Assembly: GCF_001426565.1 (NCBI RefSeq) | Contig: NZ_LMFA01000012.1 | Coordinates: 558,861-622,860, forward strand | Direction: 5' to 3' | DNA from: Rhizobium sp. Root482 | Lineage (GTDB): Bacteria; Pseudomonadota; Alphaproteobacteria; Rhizobiales; Rhizobiaceae | Length of the DNA stretch: 64,000 nt | Shown here: in pieces, positions 1-8,739 of the stretch | How the letters are laid out: each line of letters begins with the position of its first letter | How positions within the stretch are numbered: the stretch's first letter is position 1 | The notes under the pieces: model-generated | Seen by the model: only the letters and a program-made list of their open reading frames with translations | The model's database searches: none | Told to the model about the DNA's origin: nothing | Translations under genes and position numbers: made by a program

Positions 1-987
1 GAGGATGACGGCTGGAATTCGATCGAGGAACTCCCTGCCTTCAAGACCGAGGTGCAGGTCGAAAAACCCCGTTCGATCATCAGCCGCAATGAATCGCCGG
101 ATATTCCCTTCGACCGCTCGGTCAATCCCTATAGGGGATGCGAGCATGGCTGCATCTATTGTTTCGCCCGCCCGACCCATGCCTATATGGGCCTTTCGCC
201 GGGGCTCGATTTCGAGGCAAGGCTGTTTGCCAAGCCGGATGCGCCCAAACTGCTGGAGCGTGAACTGGCAAAGCCCGGTTACAAGGTGCGGCCGATCGCG
301 ATCGGCACCAATACCGATCCCTATCAACCGATCGAGAAGGAATGGCGGATCATGCGCCAGATCCTCGAAGTGCTGAAGGCGGCCGATCATCCGGTGATGA
401 TCGTCACCAAATCGGCGATGGTGACGCGCGACATCGACCTCTTGGCTCCGATGGCCGAGAAGGGCCTGGCGAAGGTCGGCCTGTCGGTGACGACGCTCGA
501 CCGCAAGCTCGCCCGCCTGATGGAGCCCCGCGCCTCGACGCCGTCCAGGCGGCTGGAGGCGATCAAGGCCCTGAGCGAGGCCGGCATTCCGGCAACAGTG
601 ATGGTAGCGCCGGTCATTCCGGCACTCAACGACCACGAGATCGAACGCATACTGGATTCCGGCAAGGCCGCCGGGGCTACGCAGGCAAGCTATGTGCTCC
701 TGCGCCTGCCGCTGGAGGTGAGCCCGCTGTTTCGCGATTGGCTGCTACGCAATTATCCGGATCGCTACCGCCATGTCATGTCGCTGGTGCGGTCCATGCG
801 CGGCGGCAAGGATTACGACGCCGATTTCGGCAAGCGCATGAAAGGTGCCGGCCCCTATGCCTGGCAGATCGGCCGACGCTTCGAAATGGCCGCCAAGCGG
901 CTTGAGCTGAATGTGGCAAAGCGTCCGTTGAATTGCGATCTCTTCGTGCCGCCGCTCGGTACCGGCGTGCAATTGTCGCTGCTCTGA
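1..987 (+). CDS. PA0069-family radical SAM protein (5' end outside window)
   Basis: The reading frame is open from base 1, so the true start lies upstream; the GTG at 52 is only the first internal start. The visible 328 residues carry a radical SAM cluster motif C-x3-C-x2-C in 'GCEHGCIYCF' (about bases 138-167), preceded by the 'NPYRGC' signature of the Rv2578c/PA0069 group, related to spore-photoproduct-lyase-like proteins. Downstream 'AIGTNTDPYQPIE' and 'VGLSVTTLD' fit the TIM-barrel core that binds S-adenosylmethionine. The family is widespread and cytoplasmic, and its substrate is not established. The stop is at 985-987, followed by rnhB on the same strand. Family assignment is firm; biochemical role is unknown. 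Confidence 0.85.
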   Translation, partial: EDDGWNSIEELPAFKTEVQVEKPRSIISRNESPDIPFDRSVNPYRGCEHGCIYCFARPTHAYMGLSPGLDFEARLFAKPDAPKLLERELAKPGYKVRPIAIGTNTDPYQPIEKEWRIMRQILEVLKAADHPVMIVTKSAMVTRDIDLLAPMAEKGLAKVGLSVTTLDRKLARLMEPRASTPSRRLEAIKALSEAGIPATVMVAPVIPALNDHEIERILDSGKAAGATQASYVLLRLPLEVSPLFRDWLLRNYPDRYRHVMSLVRSMRGGKDYDADFGKRMKGAGPYAWQIGRRFEMAAKRLELNVAKRPLNCDLFVPPLGTGVQLSLL

Positions 988-1133
988 GACACGTCGCAAT
1001 ATGAATGTCCGGGTTTTCCGGATTACTGAATACCGGTCCGGTTTCCGCCCCGAGACCCGATCGGTCCAGCCCCCGGCAGCCGCCTCACTGCCGGGACTTG
1101 CAGGGAATCGGGCGAGTGTGCGAGTTTCGCCGC

Positions 1134-1814
1134 ATGATACGACGCACGCTGCCCGATTCCCCCTTTCTTTTCGAAACCGCCGAAGGTCCCGATTTCAGCT
1201 TCGAAGCCAACGCCCGGCAGGCCGGGCTCTGGCCGGTGGCGGGCACCGACGAAGCCGGGCGCGGCCCTCTGGCCGGCCCCGTCGTGGCGGCCGCGGTCAT
1301 CCTCGATCCGGACAATATTCCGCCGGGTCTGAACGACAGCAAGCAATTGTCGATCAGCAAGCGCGAAGAATTGTTCGACCTCATCCTGTCCACCGCCGTC
1401 GTCTCCATCGCCTCGTCAGCCGCCGGGCGAATCGACGGCACGGATATCCGCAAGGCAAGTCTCGACGCGATGCGCCGCGCCGTGCTCGGCCTGCCGCTGC
1501 CGCCGGCGCTGGTGCTGGCCGACGGTCGCGACGTGCCGCCGGGCCTTCATTGCGAAGGAAGGGCCGTCGTCAAGGGCGATGCGCGCTCGCTGTCGATCGC
1601 CGCCGCCTCGATCATCGCCAAGGTGACACGCGACCGGATGATGGCGCGCGCCGACAGCGTCTTTCCCGACTACGGCTTTGCCGTGCATGTCGGCTATGCG
1701 ACCCGGCGACACCGGACTGCCATCGACAGCCACGGCCCCTGCCGCTTGCACCGCATGAGCTTCCGGCCGCTCAGGAAGGACGGCGAGGCATCGGAAGAAG
1801 GCCTCGAAATGTGA
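1134..1814 (+). CDS. rnhB: Ribonuclease HII
   Basis: RNase HII (226 aa) cuts the RNA strand of RNA-DNA hybrids and single ribonucleotides misincorporated in DNA. The family hallmark '[14 protein letters not shown]' contains catalytic Asp39 and Glu40; later 'VLADGRD' and '[12 protein letters not shown]' supply the remaining acidic residues and the conserved core, and the C-terminal '[14 protein letters not shown]' matches the usual end of bacterial RnhB. The ORF stays open upstream to 1005, but the residues before Met 1134 are low-complexity and not family-like, so the ATG at 1134 is chosen. It follows the radical SAM gene by about 150 bases and probably has its own promoter. Confidence 0.93.
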   Translation: MIRRTLPDSPFLFETAEGPDFSFEANARQAGLWPVAGTDEAGRGPLAGPVVAAAVILDPDNIPPGLNDSKQLSISKREELFDLILSTAVVSIASSAAGRIDGTDIRKASLDAMRRAVLGLPLPPALVLADGRDVPPGLHCEGRAVVKGDARSLSIAAASIIAKVTRDRMMARADSVFPDYGFAVHVGYATRRHRTAIDSHGPCRLHRMSFRPLRKDGEASEEGLEM

Positions 1815-2006
1815 GGCCGCCCGGTGCTGCTGACGAACGAGACGGAACAAGGTGGGGATTGCGGCATTAGGATTCATGAGGAGACCGTATGCAGCCTCGG
1901 ACGAGATTTTTTTGTTGTCGGCGTTTCCGGAGTAACAAAGCGCAAAGCGGACGGGTTATAGCATGCTCGTGACAATCGCCGGCGATTCTGCCGAAAGGAT
2001 CGAAAA

Positions 2007-2351
2007 ATGATCTACAGCCTTATCGTGATGTCCCTGATGGCGACAGGCAGCGCCTCCACCGGCAACGTCGCGGCATCGGAGAGCGCGCCCGCGGGCATGC
2101 CGACGGCGGATGCGTTGCAGAGCGACCTGCAGACCGCCTATGCCTGCAAGGACATCGATGGCCGCAAGGTCTGGAAGGGCGGCCTCGCCTTCTACATCGA
2201 GTCCTTCGTCTATGACGGCGAGACCCCCGACAGTACGGCCGACGGCGTTGCGACCGATGCGGTTCTGGCAGCCGACAACGATCCCGAAACGATGAAGGAA
2301 TTCGAGGAGGCCTGCCTGACGCTGGCCCCGACGGCAAGCCGCGATCATTGA
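2007..2351 (+). CDS. Small predicted exported protein
   Basis: A 114-residue protein that I do not recognise. The N-terminus is a short hydrophobic stretch ('MIYSLIVMSLMATGSAS') that looks like a signal peptide with a small-residue cleavage region near position 17-25. The mature part is acidic, with one Cys in 'AYACKDIDGRKVW' and one in 'FEEACLTLAP', which could form a disulphide in the periplasm. The start codon follows 'GGATCGAAAA', a modest ribosome-binding site. It lies alone between rnhB and the convergent F0 operon. It is likely a real gene because of the signal peptide and coding-like composition, but no function can be assigned. Confidence 0.6.
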   Translation: MIYSLIVMSLMATGSASTGNVAASESAPAGMPTADALQSDLQTAYACKDIDGRKVWKGGLAFYIESFVYDGETPDSTADGVATDAVLAADNDPETMKEFEEACLTLAPTASRDH

Positions 2352-2431
2352 TCGGAAACTGGCAACGCGCTCCTTAGCACTCCGACACCCTTCCTCGCCT
2401 TTCGCATCGCCCCACCAGCGAGACGACATGA

Positions 2432-2459
2432 AAAAAGGCCGGCGCAAGCCGACCTTTTT
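2432..2459 (-). terminator. Terminator of the F0 ATP synthase operon
   Basis: A hairpin lies between the convergent small exported gene and atpF. It has a 7-bp AAAAAGG/CCTTTTT outer stem, a C/A mismatch, a CGGC/GCCG inner stem and a GCAA loop. Read on the minus strand it ends in a run of T, as expected for a rho-independent terminator of atpF. The A-run on the other side may let it act on the plus-strand gene as well. Confidence 0.7.
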
Positions 2460-2483
2460 GATTTTATGCGCTATCGGCGAAGT

Positions 2484-2975
2484 TCAGTTCAGACGTGTCT
2501 TCACTTCACTGACCGACTTTGAAAACAGGCTCGCCTGCGTCAGCGGATCGGCTTTCTGAGCGATAACCTTCTCGGCGGCCGCGATGGCGATATCGACGGC
2601 GGTGGCGCGGACCGAATTGATCGCATCGGTTTCCGCCTGCTTTATCTTCTGCTCGGAAAGCGCGGTGCGGCGGGCGACGAATTCGTCGGTCTTTTGCCGG
2701 GCTTCGGCTGTCAGCATCTCGGCTTCGCGTTCGGCGGCGGCGACGATATGGGCGGCCTCCGCTTCGGCTTCCTTGCGCTTCTGCTGGTATTCGACCAGCA
2801 GAGCCTGGGCTTCGGCGCGCAGGCGCTTGGCCTCATCCAGTTCGTTGGTGATCCGGCCGGCCCGCTCGTCGAGCGACTTGGCCAGCATGGCCGGAACCTT
2901 CAGATAGACGACCAGTGCCAGGAAAAGCACCAGGCCGACGGTGGCCCAGAATGTGGCCAGTGCGGTCAAGTCCAT
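2484..2975 (-). CDS. atpF: F0F1 ATP synthase subunit b
   Basis: Peripheral-stalk subunit b (163 aa) of the F0 sector. It has a single N-terminal membrane segment (about residues 8-28, 'FWATVGLVLFLALVVYLKV') followed by a long charged helix rich in Ala, Glu, Lys and Arg. This dimerises with b' and holds the catalytic F1 head against rotation. It is the last gene of the minus-strand operon atpI-atpB-atpE-atpF'-atpF; only 10 bases separate it from atpF', and a hairpin terminator follows. A 'GGGAGAG' ribosome-binding site precedes the ATG. Having both b and b' genes is typical of alphaproteobacteria. The F1 genes (atpH-A-G-D-C) are not in this window, as expected for rhizobia, where F0 and F1 are separate operons. 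Confidence 0.93.
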   Translation of the reverse strand: MDLTALATFWATVGLVLFLALVVYLKVPAMLAKSLDERAGRITNELDEAKRLRAEAQALLVEYQQKRKEAEAEAAHIVAAAEREAEMLTAEARQKTDEFVARRTALSEQKIKQAETDAINSVRATAVDIAIAAAEKVIAQKADPLTQASLFSKSVSEVKTRLN

Positions 2976-2985
2976 GACGCTCTCC

Positions 2986-3594
2986 CTACTTTGCTGATGC
3001 CTTGACCGCAGTTGCGATCTCGGCCTTCGATACCTTGCCGCCGATCAACTGCTCGACGACGGCGCTTGCGGTTTCCTCGGCGATGGCGCCGACATCGGCA
3101 AGTGCCGTTGCCTTGATACCGGCGATGCGGGCCTCGGCAGCGGAAATCTTGTCGTTGAGGCTGGCCTCGACCGCGCTGCGATCGGCTGCCGCCTTGGTCT
3201 TTGCGGCTTCGCGCGCGGTGGATGCGATGGCGTTGCCCCGAGCCCTGGCCGCAGCCAGTTCCTGTTCATAGGCGGCAATCGCCGCGTCCGCCTCTGCCTT
3301 CGAACGGGAGGCATCATCGAGGTCGCGGGCGATGGTGTCGCTGCGCGTTTCGAGAATGCCGCCGATGCGCGGCATGACGACCTTCGACATCAGGAGATAG
3401 AAAAGACCGAAGCTGATCGCCAGCCAGAGAAGCTGCGATGCGAATGTCGAAGAATCGAAGGGCGGGAACACTCCCGAGCCATGTCCGCCTTCATGGGCTA
3501 CACCGGTTTCGGTGTGGACCTCGCCGGCGGCGGCGTCGTGGGTCTCTGCGCCTTCGGTGGTGGTTGACTGGGCATAGGCCGCGGTCACGAACAT
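2986..3594 (-). CDS. atpF2: F0F1 ATP synthase subunit b'
   Basis: Second, diverged b-type stalk subunit (b', 202 aa). An N-terminal Ala/Thr/Glu/His-rich stretch precedes one membrane segment ('[19 protein letters not shown]', about residues 50-70), the conserved '[20 protein letters not shown]' motif and a long charged helix. The frame opens at an ATG at 3612, but the ATG at 3594 is preceded by 'GGAGGTGAGC', a strong ribosome-binding site, so that start is preferred. It lies in the F0 operon between atpE and atpF; the gap to atpE holds a terminator-like hairpin (3614-3649). Confidence 0.92.
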   Translation of the reverse strand: MFVTAAYAQSTTTEGAETHDAAAGEVHTETGVAHEGGHGSGVFPPFDSSTFASQLLWLAISFGLFYLLMSKVVMPRIGGILETRSDTIARDLDDASRSKAEADAAIAAYEQELAAARARGNAIASTAREAAKTKAAADRSAVEASLNDKISAAEARIAGIKATALADVGAIAEETASAVVEQLIGGKVSKAEIATAVKASAK

Positions 3595-3613
3595 GCTCAC
3601 CTCCAGGTGCATT

Positions 3614-3649
3614 AAAAAGATGCGGGTCGCGGACGAAAGACCGCGACCC
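3614..3649 (-). terminator. Hairpin with U-run between atpE and atpF'
   Basis: A perfect 9-bp stem (GGGTCGCGG at 3624-3632 with CCGCGACCC at 3641-3649) and an 8-base loop are followed on the minus strand by 'GCATCTTTTTAAT'. The form is that of an intrinsic terminator or mRNA-stabilising stem-loop inside the operon, just after the atpE stop. It would let atpE mRNA exceed that of the downstream stalk genes, matching the high copy number of subunit c. Confidence 0.7.
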
Positions 3650-3665
3650 TGCCTTCAAGCCGTTA

Positions 3666-3893
3666 TCAGACGGCGAAAAGGAGCAGCAGCGCTACGAGCA
3701 GCGAGAAGATGCCCAGAGCTTCCGTAACGGCGAAGCCGAATACGAGACGGCCGAACTGGCTGTCTGCTGCCGACGGGTTGCGCAGGGCGCCCGACAGGTA
3801 GCTGCCGAAGATGTTGCCGAGGCCGAGAGCCGTGCCGGCCATACCGAGGCAAGCGAGACCTGCGCCGATGTACTTTGCTGCTTCCGCTTCCAT
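3666..3893 (-). CDS. atpE: F0F1 ATP synthase subunit c
   Basis: The c-ring proteolipid (75 aa), a two-helix membrane hairpin that forms the proton-driven rotor. Helix 1 is 'AGLACLGMAGTALGLGNIFG' with the Gly/Ala packing pattern; the polar loop is 'RNPSA'; helix 2 'LVFGFAVTEALGIFSLLVAL' carries the proton-binding Glu in 'VTEALGIF'. The frame is open upstream, but the ATG at 3893 directly follows 'AAGGAGAAAATC' and gives the standard length. It is third in the F0 operon, about 80 bases after atpB, and is followed by a strong hairpin. Confidence 0.95.
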   Translation of the reverse strand: MEAEAAKYIGAGLACLGMAGTALGLGNIFGSYLSGALRNPSAADSQFGRLVFGFAVTEALGIFSLLVALLLLFAV

Positions 3894-3973
3894 GATTTTC
3901 TCCTTCGAAATGGTTGTTGCGGCTGGATTGGTACTTTCGCCGGCGGCAAACCGGGAAAGGCCATGACTATTCC

Positions 3974-4735
3974 CTAGTGACCACCCGGATGCACTGCGTC
4001 GTTGAGGTACATGCAAGTGAGTACCGCGAAGACATAGGCCTGGAGGAAGGCGACGAGGAATTCGAGACCCGTGAGGGCCACGGTCATGATGAGCGGCAGA
4101 ACCGCTCCTCCGATGCCCAGCGCGCCGAGGGTTCCGAGCGAGGCGACGAAGCCTGCGAACACTTTCAGCGTGATGTGACCGGCCAGCATGTTCGCGAAAA
4201 GACGAACGGACAGGCTGATCGGGCGGGACAGGAAGGAGATGATTTCGATGGAAACCACGAGAGGCAGAAGAATGCCGGGTACGCCAGAGGGCACGAACAC
4301 ATTGAGGAAGCCAAGGCCGTGCTTATAAAAACCATAGACCAGAACCGTGCCGATCACGAACAGCGCGAGCGCAAACGTCACGATGATCTGGCTGGTAACG
4401 GTGAAGAAATAGGGGACCATGCCGATCATGTTCGCCGTCAGGATGAACATGAACAGCGAGAACACCATGGGGAAGAACTTCATGCCGCTCGAGCCGGCGC
4501 CTTCGCGCAGCATGGAGGCGATGAATTCATAGGACATTTCGGAGACGGACTGCATGCGGCCGGGAACCAGGCTGCGCTTCGACGTCGTGAAATAAAGGAA
4601 ACCAGCTGCGACGACAAGGGTCGCGACCATGAACAGCGAGGCGTTGGTGAAGGAAAAATCCACGCCGCCGATTTCGATCGGAATGATCTTGTTGACCATA
4701 AACTGGTGGGTCGGATCTACCTTGTCGCCTGCCAC
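3974..4735 (-). CDS. atpB: F0F1 ATP synthase subunit a
   Basis: The membrane stator subunit (253 aa) that forms the proton half-channels against the c-ring. Several membrane helices are visible. The hallmark '[14 protein letters not shown]' carries the essential Arg, and the C-terminus '[19 protein letters not shown]' is typical of the family. The start is a GTG at 4735 (residues '[10 protein letters not shown]' follow); it gives a length very close to rhizobial homologues and follows a purine-rich 'GAGAGAGAGCG'. It lies between atpI and atpE in the same operon. Confidence 0.94.
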   Translation of the reverse strand: MAGDKVDPTHQFMVNKIIPIEIGGVDFSFTNASLFMVATLVVAAGFLYFTTSKRSLVPGRMQSVSEMSYEFIASMLREGAGSSGMKFFPMVFSLFMFILTANMIGMVPYFFTVTSQIIVTFALALFVIGTVLVYGFYKHGLGFLNVFVPSGVPGILLPLVVSIEIISFLSRPISLSVRLFANMLAGHITLKVFAGFVASLGTLGALGIGGAVLPLIMTVALTGLEFLVAFLQAYVFAVLTCMYLNDAVHPGGH

Positions 4736-4796
4736 AGCCGCTCTCTCTCGTTCTGGTCCGCCTTGCGGTGGACATCTCTATCTTGCAACGGCGGCT

Positions 4797-5162
4797 CTAG
4801 GCGCCGTCTCTTCCGTTCTTGCCATCCTTGCCCGACAGATCCACGGGACGGGGCGCCGCCACCATGCCCGCCGAACGAAGGACGTTCAGCACGCCGGCAC
4901 AGAAGCCGAGCAGGAGAAGGACGATCATTCCCCACGGCCCTGTACCTGCAAAACGATCCAGAAGATAGCCCAGAAGCGCACCGACGATGATCGCCGCCAC
5001 GAATTCGCTCGAAAGCTTCACGGCGACCTGATAGCCCTTGCGGTTTTCGGCGGCCCGCGCCTCGTCCGCAGCATATTTCGGATCTTCCCTGCGCTTTTCG
5101 GACAGTTGCGAACCGAGGCGTTTCAGCCGGTCTTCCAGACCTTCTTTCCGGTTGTCCGCCAT
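4797..5162 (-). CDS. atpI: ATP synthase protein I
   Basis: AtpI (121 aa) is a small membrane protein at the head of F0 operons, thought to help c-ring assembly or Mg2+ supply and not part of the final enzyme. The N-terminal half is charged ('RLKRLGSQLSEKRRED'). It is followed by two membrane helices, 'SSEFVAAIIVGALLGYLLD' and 'WGMIVLLLLGFCAGVLNV', typical of the AtpI/AtpQ group. The frame extends to 5306, but a clear promoter lies inside that extension (5270-5298) and the ATG at 5162 is preceded by 'AGGAAGG', so the short form is chosen. Confidence 0.9.
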   Translation of the reverse strand: MADNRKEGLEDRLKRLGSQLSEKRREDPKYAADEARAAENRKGYQVAVKLSSEFVAAIIVGALLGYLLDRFAGTGPWGMIVLLLLGFCAGVLNVLRSAGMVAAPRPVDLSGKDGKNGRDGA

Positions 5163-5269
5163 GTGGCCTTCCTTCCTGTTGCCGCCGCCCCATGGCTTTA
5201 AACCATGCATTCGGTCATACAAAGGCCGGATTTGAAGCCACCGTTCGGCCCGTTTCGAAGTCGGCCGCA

Positions 5270-5298
5270 ACATAGTTTCAGGTGTTGCCATAGTCAAG
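5270..5298 (-). promoter_or_regulatory. Sigma-70 promoter of the F0 operon
   Basis: Read on the minus strand, CTTGAC (5298-5293) and CTATGT (5275-5270) are separated by exactly 17 bases. This is close to the rhizobial housekeeping consensus CTTGAC-N17-CTATAT. It lies about 105 bases upstream of the preferred atpI start. Confidence 0.75.
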
Positions 5299-5404
5299 GC
5301 GTCCACGCGCCTTGCCAGAAGACAATATTCTCGTTTTATATCAATAACTTAATTGGATCGCAGGTGACTCTCGCAGGAATCCGGGCGGAATCGCCGCGGC
5401 CGGG

Positions 5405-6583
5405 TCAGCTCCAGCCGCCGCCGTAAGTGCGGTAGAAGATATGCTTGCCGATCTTCGCGACCCGCTCCATTGTCGGGCCCCAGTCGGGCTTCACATAGGT
5501 GGCGTGGTAGTGAGTCGCCGAACCGACTTCGGAAAACCAGATTTTTCCCGCCGTCACGGCCAGTGCGATTTCCTTGGCGGTCTGCCAGTGGGACGGCGAC
5601 CAGACGATGTCGGGAATACGGTCGCAGGCAAAGGAGAACTGGCAGCGATTGTACCAGCTCTTATTCTGGTAGACGACGCCGCAGATGGTGCCCGGATAGG
5701 CCGGGTTGCGGACGCGGTTGAGGATGACCTGCGCCACGGCGGCCTGCCCCTTCAGGGTTTCGCCGCGCGATTCGAAATAGATACCGGCGGTCAGGCATTT
5801 CTGCTCAGCCTGCGAAAAGACGCCCGCAGGCAGCGGATTGGCCGCCCAGGCGTGATCCTGCGGGGAGATATCCGGAATGAAGCGGCCATCGGCCTCATCC
5901 TTCTTCAGGATCGAATCGAACGGCGACTGGCGCGAATAATCCGGCTTCGGCGGGGCATAGGCCGTGGCCAGCACATCGGCCCTCTCATTGGTGACCAGGC
6001 TTGCCAGCATCGGCGACAGGCCAGAATCCTGCTTCGGCGCCCGTTTCTTGTAGAAAGCGGTGGCGATCTCGATTTCCTTGCCGAGGATTTTCGGCTTGGA
6101 GAAGACCATGCGCTCCTGTTCCTCGAACATCGGTTCCGTCAGGGAACTGGTACGCTCGAGGATTGAGCCGGCGGAAAAATCCTTGGGCGGCGCGACCGGC
6201 GCCACGGCGATGATCCGGCTCTTCTTCTCGCGGCGGTTGACGCGCTCCTCGTCGGTGCGCGGATCGGCCTTTTTGTTTGCCGCCGACAGCGACAATTGCC
6301 CGCCGCCGGGCAGGTCGATGCCCGCTCCGTCGCCGATCGCGTTCGTGATGGTCGGATCGTTGAAGACCATCTCCACCTCGTGCAGCGATCCCGCGGGAGA
6401 ACGGGTCATATGCATCCGCCAGCGCTCGCCACCGCGATTGATGCCGGACAGGAAGGCTGCGAGATCCGTATGGGCCGAAACCGTGGGAAAGCCGACGAAC
6501 AGTCCGATGCCGAGCATCAGGGGCACAGTCCAGCGCCGGGAGGGCACGCGAAACCTGTCGAGGGACCGTCTACTCTTACGCAC
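5405..6583 (-). CDS. SleB-type cell wall hydrolase
   Basis: A membrane-anchored or exported protein of about 392 aa with a C-terminal Hydrolase_2 (SleB) domain, a family of peptidoglycan hydrolases first known from spore cortex lysis. In the last 140 residues 'GIYFESRGE' carries the conserved catalytic-type Glu, followed by 'GQAAVAQVILNRV', 'CQFSFACD' and 'ATHYHATYV'. Near the N-terminus 'WTVPLMLGIGLFVGF' is a signal or anchor helix. The middle (about 100 to 250) is low-complexity linker. The start is uncertain: GTG 6583 follows 'GGAGTGGTGTTG', while an ATG at 6643 would add 20 residues. It is transcribed alone, and a palindrome lies upstream (6725-6749). Confidence 0.85.
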   Translation of the reverse strand: MRKSRRSLDRFRVPSRRWTVPLMLGIGLFVGFPTVSAHTDLAAFLSGINRGGERWRMHMTRSPAGSLHEVEMVFNDPTITNAIGDGAGIDLPGGGQLSLSAANKKADPRTDEERVNRREKKSRIIAVAPVAPPKDFSAGSILERTSSLTEPMFEEQERMVFSKPKILGKEIEIATAFYKKRAPKQDSGLSPMLASLVTNERADVLATAYAPPKPDYSRQSPFDSILKKDEADGRFIPDISPQDHAWAANPLPAGVFSQAEQKCLTAGIYFESRGETLKGQAAVAQVILNRVRNPAYPGTICGVVYQNKSWYNRCQFSFACDRIPDIVWSPSHWQTAKEIALAVTAGKIWFSEVGSATHYHATYVKPDWGPTMERVAKIGKHIFYRTYGGGWS

Positions 6584-6724
6584 CAACACCACTCCACGCA
6601 CTGGCAGACACGGGTCATCCCTCGGCAAAGTGCCGCGATGCATTCCCGCGAATGTTCATCAAGAAAGCTGTGACGACGACGCCAACCGCGCGCCTGCCGC
6701 TTCAAACCTGGGGCAACAATGAAG

Positions 6725-6749
6725 CATTAACCTTGATGCTTGGTTAATG
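6725..6749. promoter_or_regulatory. Inverted repeat CATTAACC-N9-GGTTAATG
   Basis: A perfect 8-bp palindrome with a 9-base spacer, about 140 bases upstream of the wall-hydrolase start and beyond the kup terminator. Each arm contains TTAACC, which resembles a half-site of the cell-cycle regulator CtrA, but the spacing and inverted order do not fit the standard TTAA-N7-TTAA site. It is a candidate operator only. Confidence 0.4.
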
Positions 6750-6783
6750 GCGGACTGCGGGAATAGGGAGGGACAGGGGTAAT

Positions 6784-6806
6784 CCATCGCCCGTCGCGGG
6801 CGATGG
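6784..6806 (-). terminator. Hairpin downstream of kup
   Basis: CCATCGCCC (6784-6792) pairs perfectly with GGGCGATGG (6798-6806) across a 5-base loop, 17 bases past the kup stop. There is no long T-run after it on the minus strand, so it is a probable transcript end or 3' stabiliser, not a textbook terminator. Confidence 0.5.
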
Positions 6807-6822
6807 CGCACTATCCGGGCCT

Positions 6823-8724
6823 TCAGATGATGACGTGCGAGCCCAGTTCCACCACCCGGTTGGTGGGCAGGCGGAAGTAATCCGAAGGATCGATCGCCGC
6901 ATTGGCAAGCGCGATGAACAGACGGTCCTGCCAATGCGGCATGCCCGATTGCGCATCCGGCACCAGCTTGCGCCTGCCCAGATAGAAGGAGGTCGACATG
7001 ATATCGAATTTCAGCCCGGTCTTGCGGAACAGGCCGAGCGCCTGCGAAACATTCTGGGTTTCCATGTAGCCAAAGCGCATTTCAAGAAGGCTGAATCGCT
7101 CGGAAATACTGCTGGCCGAGACGCGCTGGTCCTTCGGCACGATCGGCATATTGGCGGTGCGGATCGTCAGGATGAAGTTTTGCGCATGGAGGACGTGATT
7201 GTGCTTGATATTGTGCAACAGCGCCGCCGGCGTCGATTCCGGGTCACTCGTCAGGAAAATGGCGGTACCGGGAACCGAGACCGGCGCGTGTTCGCTCTTG
7301 CGCTCTATCGACTTGACGAAGGAAGCGAGCGGAATATCGGTGTGGCGCGTCTTGTCGTGCAGGATCTTCGTGCCGCGCTTCCACGTCCACATGATGAGGA
7401 TGATGGTGACGGCGATCATGACCGGCACATAACCGCCATCGTGAATTTTCAGCATATTGGCGCCGAAGAAGATCATTTCCAGGGCAAGCAGCGGCAAAAG
7501 GACGCCGAGTGTCAGGTAGAGCGGCCATTTCCAGCGGGCCCGCACGAATTCATAGGCAAGCAGCGTATCCACGACCATGGCGCCGGTCACGGAGATGCCA
7601 TAGGCCGTCGCCAGCGATTCGGACGAGCCGAACACGAAGACCAGCAGCATGACGCCGAACATCAGCAGCATGTTGACATTGGGCAGATAGATCTGGCCGG
7701 TCAGGGTCTCCGACGTGTGGAAGATCGCCATGCGCGGCAGGAAGCCGAGATGGATGGCCTGGCGCGTCAGCGAGAAGGCGCCGGTGATCACGGCCTGTGC
7801 GGCAATGATGGTGGCCGCCGTCGCCAGGATGACGACGGGCAACAGCGCCCATTCGGGGAACATCAGGAAGAAGGGATCGGAAATCGCCTCCGGATGCTTC
7901 AGCACCAGGGCGCCCTGCCCCAGATAGTTCAGCGTCAGCGATGGGAAGACAAGGCCGATCCAGGCCAGTTGGATCGGCTTGCGGCCGAAATGGCCGAGAT
8001 CGGCATAGAGCGCCTCGGCGCCGGTCACCGTCAGGAAGACGGCGCCGAGCACGACGATGCCGACATAGCCGGCATGCAGAAGGAAATAGACCGCGTAGTA
8101 GGGATTGAAGGCAGCCAGAATGCCGAAATCGTCGCGGATATGATTGATCCCGGCAATGGCGAGAACGATAAACCACAGCGCCATGATCGGACCGAAGAAT
8201 TTGGACACCGCTTCCGTGCCGCGCGACTGGACGGCGAAAAGCAGAAGCAGGATGACCACCGAGATCGGCACGACATAGGGCGACAAGGCCGGGGTCACGA
8301 GCTTGAGGCCCTCGACCGCCGACAGCACCGACAGGGCCGGCGCGATGATCGCATCGCCGATGAAGAGTGCCGCGCCCGCAATGCCGAGAAAGAAAAGCCG
8401 GCTGGCGCGGGTGCTAGCATATTTCATCAGGAGGGCCAGCAGGGACAGCGTACCGCCTTCGCCATTATTGTCGGCGCGCAGCAGGAAGAACACATATTTC
8501 AGCGTCACGATGATCGTTAGCGTCCAGATCACCAGGGAAATCAGGCCGATGATCTCGAACCGGCTGACCCCGTCATGGGCAACGGGGCGCAGGGCTTCGC
8601 GGAACGCATAAAGCGGGCTGGTGCCGATATCGCCGTAGACGACGCCGACAGAGCCAAGCGCGAGAACCAGGAGCTTGCGCAAATCCTTCTCGCGCGTACC
8701 GGTGGGGGCGGCCGAATGGGACAT
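6823..8724 (-). CDS. kup: Kup-type potassium uptake protein
   Basis: Low-affinity K+/H+ symporter (633 aa) of the KUP/HAK/KT family in the inner membrane. The N-terminal signature '[20 protein letters not shown]' is unmistakable. About twelve membrane helices cover residues 20-450, including '[14 protein letters not shown]', and a cytosolic C-terminal domain follows. Length and start (ATG 8724) are standard. It begins 15 bases after the corA stop on the same strand, so corA and kup are likely cotranscribed, coupling Mg2+ and K+ uptake. Rhizobial genomes often carry several Kup paralogues, and nothing here shows which type this is. Confidence 0.95.
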   Translation of the reverse strand: MSHSAAPTGTREKDLRKLLVLALGSVGVVYGDIGTSPLYAFREALRPVAHDGVSRFEIIGLISLVIWTLTIIVTLKYVFFLLRADNNGEGGTLSLLALLMKYASTRASRLFFLGIAGAALFIGDAIIAPALSVLSAVEGLKLVTPALSPYVVPISVVILLLLFAVQSRGTEAVSKFFGPIMALWFIVLAIAGINHIRDDFGILAAFNPYYAVYFLLHAGYVGIVVLGAVFLTVTGAEALYADLGHFGRKPIQLAWIGLVFPSLTLNYLGQGALVLKHPEAISDPFFLMFPEWALLPVVILATAATIIAAQAVITGAFSLTRQAIHLGFLPRMAIFHTSETLTGQIYLPNVNMLLMFGVMLLVFVFGSSESLATAYGISVTGAMVVDTLLAYEFVRARWKWPLYLTLGVLLPLLALEMIFFGANMLKIHDGGYVPVMIAVTIILIMWTWKRGTKILHDKTRHTDIPLASFVKSIERKSEHAPVSVPGTAIFLTSDPESTPAALLHNIKHNHVLHAQNFILTIRTANMPIVPKDQRVSASSISERFSLLEMRFGYMETQNVSQALGLFRKTGLKFDIMSTSFYLGRRKLVPDAQSGMPHWQDRLFIALANAAIDPSDYFRLPTNRVVELGSHVII

Positions 8725-8739
8725 CTGAGGTTTCCGGCT

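Noticed and set aside
6835..8520. 561-aa plus-strand frame opposite kup
   Set aside because: His/Arg/Asp/Gln-rich shadow of a twelve-helix transporter gene; hydrophobic codons read backwards give this composition.
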